DNA of 55,055 nt from an uncultured Actinomycetes bacterium (GTDB lineage: Bacteria > Actinomycetota > Acidimicrobiia > Acidimicrobiales > Microtrichaceae): contig CAINRS010000004.1 of the NCBI GenBank assembly GCA_903852755.1, positions 1-55,055 on the forward strand, read 5' to 3'. The notes under the pieces were generated by a model. It was given only the letters and a program-made list of their open reading frames with translations, ran no database searches and was not told the origin of the DNA. The position numbers and the translations under genes were made by a program. Positions within the stretch are counted from its first letter, which is position 1. Each line of letters opens with the position of its first letter. Positions 49,106 through 55,055 of this stretch are shown one piece after another.

Positions 49106-49114
49106 CGACACCAC

Positions 49115-49258
49115 TACCGTCTGGGTTCCGGAGCGGGACCTCGTCGGGGCTGACGGGAACGATCGGAACGTGCCGACCACGCGGGGTCGGGTGCGGGAGC
49201 GAGCGATCCCGGGAGTCGTGACACCCATCCGCATCCACCTGACCTCCCCGGAATCCGA
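49115..49258 (+). promoter_or_regulatory. Promoter and long leader of the NlpC/P60 gene
   Basis: TACCGT (49115-49120) is a likely -10, giving a leader of about 130 nt before GTG 49259. The leader contains several short GC-rich stems, but I could not fit it to a known riboswitch. The long leader contrasts with the leaderless style of most genes here. Confidence 0.4.
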
Positions 49259-50707
49259 GTGACCGACCGCACCCCGCCCACACAGCGCACGTCATCGGCG
49301 CGACGCGCCCGCCGGGCCGTCGCCGCCGTCCTCACGACGGCGCTCGTCCCGGCACTGTGGACGGGCACCGTCGCCGCCCAGGACGAGCCGTCCTCCACCA
49401 CCGTCCCGGAGTCGGACACGACGACGACCACGACGCCGTCGTCCACCACCTCCACCACGACCACGACCACGACCACGACGCCCGGGACCTCCACCTCGCT
49501 GCCCGGTCCGCTGCAGCCACCACTCCCCGAGTCGACGACGACGCTCGTCCCGACCACGGCCCCGCTCCCGCCCACGGTCGACGAGCCACCGGGCAGCTCG
49601 AGGAGCTGGTCGATCGCCCCGCGCTTCACGGTGCCGAGCGACGACTCCGTGGCGAGCGCTCAGGCCCTCCTGGCCCAGGTCGTGGCGACCATCGAGGAGG
49701 TGCAGGCCCGACGCACCACCCTGGAGCAACGCATCGCGACCGCTGAGACCGAGGTCAGCGCCACACGCCAACGACTCTCCGACCTCGAGCGCAAGCGCAA
49801 GGCCCGGGCCGTCGGTGCCTTCATCAGCGGCGACGCCATCGTCGAGTCCAAGATCCAGGTGGACGACGAGCGCGTGCGGATCATCTCCTCGATCGAGGGC
49901 ATCGAGACCATCGACGGCGAGCGACGCCGGGCGCTCGAGCTGCAGATCGGCCGGCTCGACCAGCGCATCCGCGACGACCGCTCGGCGCTGTCGGCGACCG
50001 AGCCCGAGCTCGCCGAGCTCACCGCCGCCCGGCAGATGCTCCAGGACAAGATCGCGAGCGCGCTCGACACGACCGTCGACGTGCCCGTGGGCCCGACCGA
50101 CATCGCGGTGACCGCCGCTGCAGCGCTCGGACGACGTCGTTCGGCGAGCGCCCTGACCGCTGCCGGCGACCTGGCGGGTGCAGCTGCGGCGACGGAGGCC
50201 GAGCGACGGGAACTCGAGCGGCTCGCTGCACTGGTGGCCCGGCCGACGCCGGGGGCCTACAACCCCGACGGCACGCCGAAGAGCATCGGCCCGACCCCGG
50301 TGACCGACGCGACGACCCTGGCCGCGAGGTTGCTGGCCGAGTGGTCGCTGCTCGACGACCGCCGGATGACGGTGATGCTGTTCGCGCTCCAGCAGGTGGG
50401 AAAGCGGTACGTCTGGGGCGGAGCCGGGCCCGATGTGTACGACTGCTCGGGTCTGGTCATGCGGGCCTGGGCCCTCGCCGGCGTGCGACTCGAGCACGGC
50501 TCGGCCAGTCAGGTCGCGTCCGGGCCCCCGGTCGCCGTCGGCGAGATGATCCCCGGTGACCTGCTCGGCTACGGACCCGGGAGCAACCAGCACGTCACCA
50601 TGTACATCGGTGCCGACCGGGTGGTCGAGGCCAAGGGTTCCGCCTACGGCGTGATCGTGAACAACGCCCGCTACGCCGAGATGGACGGCGCAGCGCGGAT
50701 GCCCTGA
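49259..50707 (+). CDS. Secreted NlpC/P60 peptidoglycan endopeptidase (RipA-like)
   Basis: A 482-residue exported protein. The signal peptide is RRARRAVAAVLTTALVPALW with an AxA-type cleavage near TVAAQDE. A Thr/Pro-rich linker of ~80 residues (runs of Thr) follows, then a long coiled coil (~130-290: ALLAQVVATIEEVQARRTTLE, ETEVSATRQRLSDLERKRK). The C-terminal NlpC/P60 domain has the catalytic Cys in VYDCSGLVMRAW and the His in NQHVTMYIGADRVVE. The coiled coil probably restrains the enzyme, as in RipA-type proteins. The Thr-rich linker is common in Acidimicrobiia. A sulfatase gene begins 6 bp after its stop. Confidence 0.92.
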   Translation: MTDRTPPTQRTSSARRARRAVAAVLTTALVPALWTGTVAAQDEPSSTTVPESDTTTTTTPSSTTSTTTTTTTTTPGTSTSLPGPLQPPLPESTTTLVPTTAPLPPTVDEPPGSSRSWSIAPRFTVPSDDSVASAQALLAQVVATIEEVQARRTTLEQRIATAETEVSATRQRLSDLERKRKARAVGAFISGDAIVESKIQVDDERVRIISSIEGIETIDGERRRALELQIGRLDQRIRDDRSALSATEPELAELTAARQMLQDKIASALDTTVDVPVGPTDIAVTAAAALGRRRSASALTAAGDLAGAAAATEAERRELERLAALVARPTPGAYNPDGTPKSIGPTPVTDATTLAARLLAEWSLLDDRRMTVMLFALQQVGKRYVWGGAGPDVYDCSGLVMRAWALAGVRLEHGSASQVASGPPVAVGEMIPGDLLGYGPGSNQHVTMYIGADRVVEAKGSAYGVIVNNARYAEMDGAARMP

Positions 50708-50713
50708 CCCGGC

Positions 50714-53077
50714 GTGGCGGACCTGCAGCTCTACCCCGAGGGTGACCCGTTCCCGGGGACGATCGGGCGGACCGTCGAGACGTCCACACCGGCGTGGCCC
50801 CGGTCGCCGCAACCACCCGCAGGGGCCCCGAACGTCCTGCTGGTGGTCCTCGACGACGTCGGGTTCGGCCAGTTGTCGGCCTACGGCGGGCGCTGCGCCA
50901 CACCGAACATCGACCGGGTGGCCGACCGGGGACTGCGGTACGCGAACTTCCAGACCACAGCCCTGTGCTCACCGACACGCGGCTGCCTGCTGACCGGACG
51001 GAACCACCACGCACTCGGGCTGTCCGCCGTCACCGACATCTCGCTCGGGTACCCGGCGCACGACGGGGTGATGGGGTTCGAGCACGGGTTCGTGTCCGAA
51101 GTGCTGCTCGACGCCGGATTCAGCACCTTCGCCACCGGGAAGTGGCACCTGACCCCTCCCCGGGACGCCAGCCAGGCCGGGCCGTTCCACCGCTGGCCGC
51201 TCGGCCGGGGGTTCGAGCGGTTCTACGGGTTCCTCGGCGGCGACACCGACCAGTTCCACCCCGACCTGGTGTACGACAACCACTGGATCCCCCAGCCGAG
51301 CCAACCGGAGGACGGCTACCACCTGAACGCCGACCTGGCCGACCACGCCGTGCAGTTCCTCGACGACCTGCACTCGGTGGCGCCGGACCGGCCCTGGTTC
51401 CTGTACGTCGCCACCGGCGCCGGTCACGCCCCCCACCAGGTCGAGCCCGAGTGGATCGAGCGGTACCACGGGGTCTTCGACGACGGGTGGGACGAGTACC
51501 GCCGCAGCGTGTTCGCCCGTCAGCGCGAGCTCGGCCTGCTCCCCGCTTCGGCCCGGCTGTCCGAACGCGACCCCGACGTCCCGGCGTGGGACTCGCTCAG
51601 CGACGACGCCCGCCGGATGTACGCCCGGCAGATGGAGACCTACGCCGGATTCATCAGCCAGACCGACCACCACCTGGGCCGCATCCTCGACGCCGTGGAA
51701 CGCACCGGCCAGCTCGACGACACGATCGTGATGGTGCTCTCCGACAACGGCGCCAGCGCCGAGGGGGGCGAGCACGGGACACGCAACGAGAGCCTGTTCT
51801 TCAACTTCGCCCCCGAGACCCTCGAGGACAACCTCGAGGTCTACGACGCCTGGGGCAGTGAGGACACCTTCAACCACTACGCGTGGGGCTGGACGTGGGC
51901 CGGCGACACCCCGTTCCGACGGTGGAAGCGGGAGACCTACCGAGGCGGGATCACCGACCCGCTGGTGGTGTCGTGGCCCGCAGGCATCGCCGCCAGGGGT
52001 GAGGTCCGCCACCAGTACGTGCACGCGATCGACCTCACCCCGACGATCCTCGACGTCGTCGGGGTCGAGCCTCCGACCCACATCCGTGGCGTGCCGCAGT
52101 CCGAGCACCACGGTCGCAGCATCCGGTCGACCTTCACCGACGCGGCTGCACCGGAGGTCCGCAGCACCCAGTACTTCGAGATGATGGGGCACCGGAGCAT
52201 CTACCACGAGGGGTGGAAGGCGACGTGCCCGTTCCCGGGGCCGAGCCTCGCCGAGGGGATCGAGCGCGGGCACCCCTTCGGGACCGAGATCACCGAGGAA
52301 CTGCTCGACCGGCTCGACGCCGAGGAGTGGGAGCTCTACGACCTGACCGAGGATCCGACCGAGATGGTCGACCGTGCGGCCGAGCTCCCGGAACGACTCG
52401 CCGAGCTGCGGTCGCTGTGGTGGGCCGAGGCCGAGCGGTTCGGCGTCCTGCCGCTCGCGAGCGGCAGCCTGGCCCGGCTGCTGACCAAGCGGCCGCAACC
52501 CGGGGGCCACCGCGACCGGAACACGTTCCACCCGGGGTCGGCGCCACTGCCCTTCGCCCTCTCGCCCCGCGTGGCCAACCGGTCGCACCGCATCACGGCG
52601 ACGGTCGACGTCGCCCCGGGCGACGCCGGCGTGCTCGCCACCCACGGCAACCGACACGGCGGGTACGCCCTGTTCGTGCTGGATGACCGGCTCCACTACG
52701 CGTACAACTACATGGGGATCGAGCGGTGGGTCGGCTCGAGCAGCTCGACCATCCCGGCCGGCGCGACCGAGCTCGCCGTGGAGCTGGCGGCCGGGCCCGA
52801 GCGGATGACCGGTCCCGGACGTGGTGCGACCTTCGACGCCGTCCTGCTCGTCGACGGTGAGGTGGTGGGTGGACTCGCCATCCCGTACTCGGCGCCGACC
52901 CTGCTGTCGATGGTGGGGTTCAGCTGCGGCTACGCCGCCTACGACAGCGTGGTGCCCGAGGTCTACCGGGCCCCGTTCCGCTACTCCGGCGACCTGCGTG
53001 AGGTGACGGTCGACGTCTCAGGTGAGCTGCACACGGATCCGGCCGCCGAGATGGTCCGGATCATGACCCAGCAGTGA
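50714..53077 (+). CDS. Arylsulfatase (type I, CSPTR)
   Basis: A 787-residue type I sulfatase. After PNVLLVVLDDVGFGQLSAYGG (calcium-binding Asp pair), the formylglycine signature is ALCSPTRGCLLTGRNHHALG; the Cys must be oxidised by a formylglycine-generating enzyme. TFATGKWHL, VATGAGHAPHQ and MVLSDNGASAEGG complete the active site. The C-terminal ~200 residues form a beta-rich extension. No signal peptide is visible, so it would act in the cytoplasm unless exported by another route. GTG 50714 lies 6 bp after the NlpC/P60 stop, which implies co-transcription. Its 3' end overlaps the convergent recD gene by 17 bp. Confidence 0.93.
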   Translation: MADLQLYPEGDPFPGTIGRTVETSTPAWPRSPQPPAGAPNVLLVVLDDVGFGQLSAYGGRCATPNIDRVADRGLRYANFQTTALCSPTRGCLLTGRNHHALGLSAVTDISLGYPAHDGVMGFEHGFVSEVLLDAGFSTFATGKWHLTPPRDASQAGPFHRWPLGRGFERFYGFLGGDTDQFHPDLVYDNHWIPQPSQPEDGYHLNADLADHAVQFLDDLHSVAPDRPWFLYVATGAGHAPHQVEPEWIERYHGVFDDGWDEYRRSVFARQRELGLLPASARLSERDPDVPAWDSLSDDARRMYARQMETYAGFISQTDHHLGRILDAVERTGQLDDTIVMVLSDNGASAEGGEHGTRNESLFFNFAPETLEDNLEVYDAWGSEDTFNHYAWGWTWAGDTPFRRWKRETYRGGITDPLVVSWPAGIAARGEVRHQYVHAIDLTPTILDVVGVEPPTHIRGVPQSEHHGRSIRSTFTDAAAPEVRSTQYFEMMGHRSIYHEGWKATCPFPGPSLAEGIERGHPFGTEITEELLDRLDAEEWELYDLTEDPTEMVDRAAELPERLAELRSLWWAEAERFGVLPLASGSLARLLTKRPQPGGHRDRNTFHPGSAPLPFALSPRVANRSHRITATVDVAPGDAGVLATHGNRHGGYALFVLDDRLHYAYNYMGIERWVGSSSSTIPAGATELAVELAAGPERMTGPGRGATFDAVLLVDGEVVGGLAIPYSAPTLLSMVGFSCGYAAYDSVVPEVYRAPFRYSGDLREVTVDVSGELHTDPAAEMVRIMTQQ

Positions 53078-55055
53078 GCCGGGCCGTCAGGCCCGAGGCC
53101 CGGGCGGCGGGCCGCTCCACCGCCGAGCGGACGGCCGACTCGGAGGCGAGCAGCGTCACCTCGCGCTTGGCCCGGGTCACCGCGGTGTAGAGCAGCTCAC
53201 GGGTGAGGATGCGCGACGGCGGTGGCGGGAGGGTGACGACCACGTGGTCGAACTCCGACCCCTGGGACTTGTGGATGCTCATGGCCCACTGGGTGGTGTA
53301 GTCGCCGAGCCGGGCCGATGGCACGCAGATCGGGGCGGGCTGACGGGCGAACCAAACGTCGTGGAACTCACCGTCCGGTGCACGGACCGCAACGCCGATG
53401 TCGCCGTTGAAGACGCCGTTGAGGTAGTCGTTGCGCAGCACCATGACCGGCCGACCCGAGTACCAGGTGCCCCGGGCGCCTCGGCGCCGGCCGAGGTGCT
53501 CCTCGATGCGCCGGTTCCACTCGTCCGCGCCGCTGGGTCCCCGCCGGAGCGCACAGAGCACCTTGACGGCGGCCAGCCGGTCGAGGAGCCCACCCACCGA
53601 CTCGCTGGTGCGGTCACCCCCTCGGACGAGGTCCCGTGCCGCGTCGACGAGGTCCTCGGCCTGCGTGCACAGCCTGCGGTCCAGCTCGGCACGCCGGGCC
53701 GGTCCGTCGGGGCCCTCCGGGTCGATCCACTCGATGCCGAACAGACCGCTGCGGAGCTGCTCGACCACCCGGTCCGGATCTCCGTCGCGGATCGAGCGGG
53801 CCAGTTCGGCGATCTGCGACCCACCTCGGACCCGGTGCATCGTCTGGAGCTCGACCGCACTCCCGGCGAGCCGGTCGGGCGGTCCCGGCTGGGCACCGTC
53901 GACCGGGTCCCGGCCGAGCAGGTCACCCAGCACGCTGCCCGCCTCGACGCTGGCGAGCTGGTCGGGGTCACCGACGAGCACGAGCGACGCCGTCGGGGGC
54001 ACGGCGGCCAGGAGGTGTGCCATCAGGCCGAGCGAGACCATCGAGACCTCGTCGACGACCACCAGGTCGGCGGCGATCGGGTCGTCGGGACCGTGCCGGA
54101 AGCCCCCGCCCCGGCCACGACCCAGGAGCCGGTGGATGGTCGTCGCCTCGAGCGACCCGAGCACCTGGCGCTCATCCGGGGACAGGTCGTCGCCCAGCGC
54201 CTCGGCGGACCGTCTGATCGCCTCGGACATGCGGGCGGCCGCCTTGCCCGTCGGTGCCGCCAACCGGATGCGGTCGCCGGTGACACCTCCGCCTCCGGAC
54301 CTGATCCACGCGGCGAGCATCGTCGCCACCGTCGTCGTCTTGCCCGTCCCCGGCCCGCCGGAGATCACCGCCAGCGCCGAGCGTGACGCCGCCCGAGCCG
54401 CGGCGATCTGGAGCTGGTCCGGTTCGCCGTCGTGGCGGGCGGCTGCGACCCGGAACATCTCCTCGACGCACTCGTCGTCGGGACCGAACGTGCCGCGCCG
54501 GTCGAGCGTGGCCCGCTCGGTCAGGTCGGCGGCGACGAAACGCTCCAGGACCCAGTGGCGGTACAGGTAGAGCAGCGAACCCTCGACGACCACGAGCGGG
54601 ACCGAGGTGGAGGACCCGGCACCGTCGGGGGCCGCGCCCGCAGCAGGTGCAGCGGCAGTGCCGGGAGTGGCCGCCGGTGCACCGGCCAGGGGCGACCCGG
54701 CGACCAGGGCGGCCCAGGTCGCCGGGTCCGGCCACGACAACAGGTCCACCGCAGACGGGGCATCTGGACCGCTCCCGGCAGAGGACCACTCGCCACCGCC
54801 AGTTCGACCACCGGAGGTGCCCCCGGTGCGGTCACCGGTGTGGTCACCGGTTCCGGTGCTGACGTCGGCCTCGCCCTCGGTGCCCGTTGCGACCATCTCG
54901 GGCGCAGCGACGAGCGTCGGGACGACCTGGTCGGCAATGCGGGCCAGGTCGACGCACACCGAGCCGTGCTCGGGGGCACGCACGGCGAGCGCGAGCGCGA
55001 GTACCACCTCGGGCCGGTCCTCGCCTCCGAGGGATGCCAGGAGCGCGGCAGTCCG
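53061..55055 (-). CDS. recD: Exodeoxyribonuclease V alpha subunit RecD (5' part beyond right edge)
   Basis: At least 664 codons are visible and the frame is still open at the window edge, so the start lies outside. It is a superfamily 1 helicase: Walker A ISGGPGTGKTTTVATML, LAAPTGKAAARMSEAIRRSA, EATTIHRLLGRG, Walker B DLVVVDEVSMVSLGLMAHLL, LVGDPDQLASVEAGSVLGD, and the C-terminal YTTQWAMSIHKSQGSEFDHVVVTLP with YTAVTRAKREVTLLAS. The region near GSVCVDLARIADQV is the RecD N-terminal domain. A Gly/Thr/Ala-rich linker of ~100 residues lies between it and the helicase core. RecD works with RecB and RecC on double-strand ends; those genes should lie to the right. Confidence 0.92.
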   Translation of the reverse strand, partial: RTAALLASLGGEDRPEVVLALALAVRAPEHGSVCVDLARIADQVVPTLVAAPEMVATGTEGEADVSTGTGDHTGDRTGGTSGGRTGGGEWSSAGSGPDAPSAVDLLSWPDPATWAALVAGSPLAGAPAATPGTAAAPAAGAAPDGAGSSTSVPLVVVEGSLLYLYRHWVLERFVAADLTERATLDRRGTFGPDDECVEEMFRVAAARHDGEPDQLQIAAARAASRSALAVISGGPGTGKTTTVATMLAAWIRSGGGGVTGDRIRLAAPTGKAAARMSEAIRRSAEALGDDLSPDERQVLGSLEATTIHRLLGRGRGGGFRHGPDDPIAADLVVVDEVSMVSLGLMAHLLAAVPPTASLVLVGDPDQLASVEAGSVLGDLLGRDPVDGAQPGPPDRLAGSAVELQTMHRVRGGSQIAELARSIRDGDPDRVVEQLRSGLFGIEWIDPEGPDGPARRAELDRRLCTQAEDLVDAARDLVRGGDRTSESVGGLLDRLAAVKVLCALRRGPSGADEWNRRIEEHLGRRRGARGTWYSGRPVMVLRNDYLNGVFNGDIGVAVRAPDGEFHDVWFARQPAPICVPSARLGDYTTQWAMSIHKSQGSEFDHVVVTLPPPPSRILTRELLYTAVTRAKREVTLLASESAVRSAVERPAARASGLTARLTAGS

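Noticed and set aside
49115-49258. c-di-AMP riboswitch before the NlpC/P60 gene
   Set aside because: Same reason: gene type and leader length fit, but the conserved core is absent.

Overview
The window is a very GC-rich (about 70 percent), densely packed stretch of an actinobacterial chromosome. It has many GTG starts, GTGA stop/start overlaps, mycobacterium-like catabolic enzymes, an F420-type LLM oxidoreductase, an Rpf-like cell-wall enzyme and secreted proteins with Thr-rich linkers. This suggests an environmental actinobacterium, with Acidimicrobiia (Ilumatobacter-like) as my best guess. That placement is inference. I saw no rRNA, tRNA, CRISPR array, insertion sequence or prophage.

Layout. 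1-2334: edge of a membrane-protein gene, an MtfA-like peptidase and RmuC. 2383-4610: two acyl-CoA dehydrogenases. 4778-7404: xylA-xylB for D-xylose use. 8020-18349: a set that reads like the mycobacterial steroid C/D-ring and side-chain genes: ipdA-ipdB-ipdC, an echA20 homologue with a DUF1023 hydrolase, an SDR, an F420-type LLM oxidoreductase, an alkaline-phosphatase-superfamily protein, and a DUF35 protein coupled to an Ltp3-like thiolase/aldolase. 18339-25379: an MFS transporter, then a coupled operon of one GT4 and three GT-C-like membrane glycosyltransferases, probably for an envelope glycan. 25394-25573: repeats and a large inverted repeat. 25580-32999: ABC1 kinase, DEAD/DEAH helicase, a CYP124/125/142-like P450 with an NTF2-fold partner, a barrel protein, a dienelactone-hydrolase-like protein and an orphan ParA. 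32971-38919: MFS transporter, superoxide dismutase, a MauE/DoxX-like membrane protein, a CtpE-like P-type ATPase and a VIT1-like metal transporter. 38989-44755: Rpf-like protein, acyl-CoA desaturase, small membrane protein, ion channel, TylF-type methyltransferase, ArfB, GAP-family membrane protein and a PH-like protein. 44799-49070: an S1P-lyase-like enzyme, a saccharopine-dehydrogenase-like protein and an FGGY kinase. 49259-55055: NlpC/P60 hydrolase, arylsulfatase and recD at the right edge.

How it works together. The acyl-CoA dehydrogenases, IpdABC, EchA20 homologue and DUF35-Ltp3 pair form a coherent acyl-CoA/steroid-fragment catabolic set. Three of its transcription units share a palindrome of form CTGAC-N5-GTC(A/G)G, 14 to 22 bp before the start codon. 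Two copies are 20 of 21 identical, which implies one regulator. Regulatory style is also consistent: about 17 genes have a TANNNT -10 hexamer ending 6 to 9 nt before the start codon, so many mRNAs are probably leaderless. Downstream genes are usually joined by GTGA overlaps.

Most notable local structures: a perfect 35-bp tandem duplication that created a 12-codon mini-cistron between ipdA and ipdB; a large hairpin flanked by complementary 9-nt repeats at 25445-25573; an apparently circularly permuted phosphatase/phosphodiesterase at 15037-16587; a probable ATC start at 34365; and two leaderless genes whose divergent -10 boxes overlap at 43000-43009.
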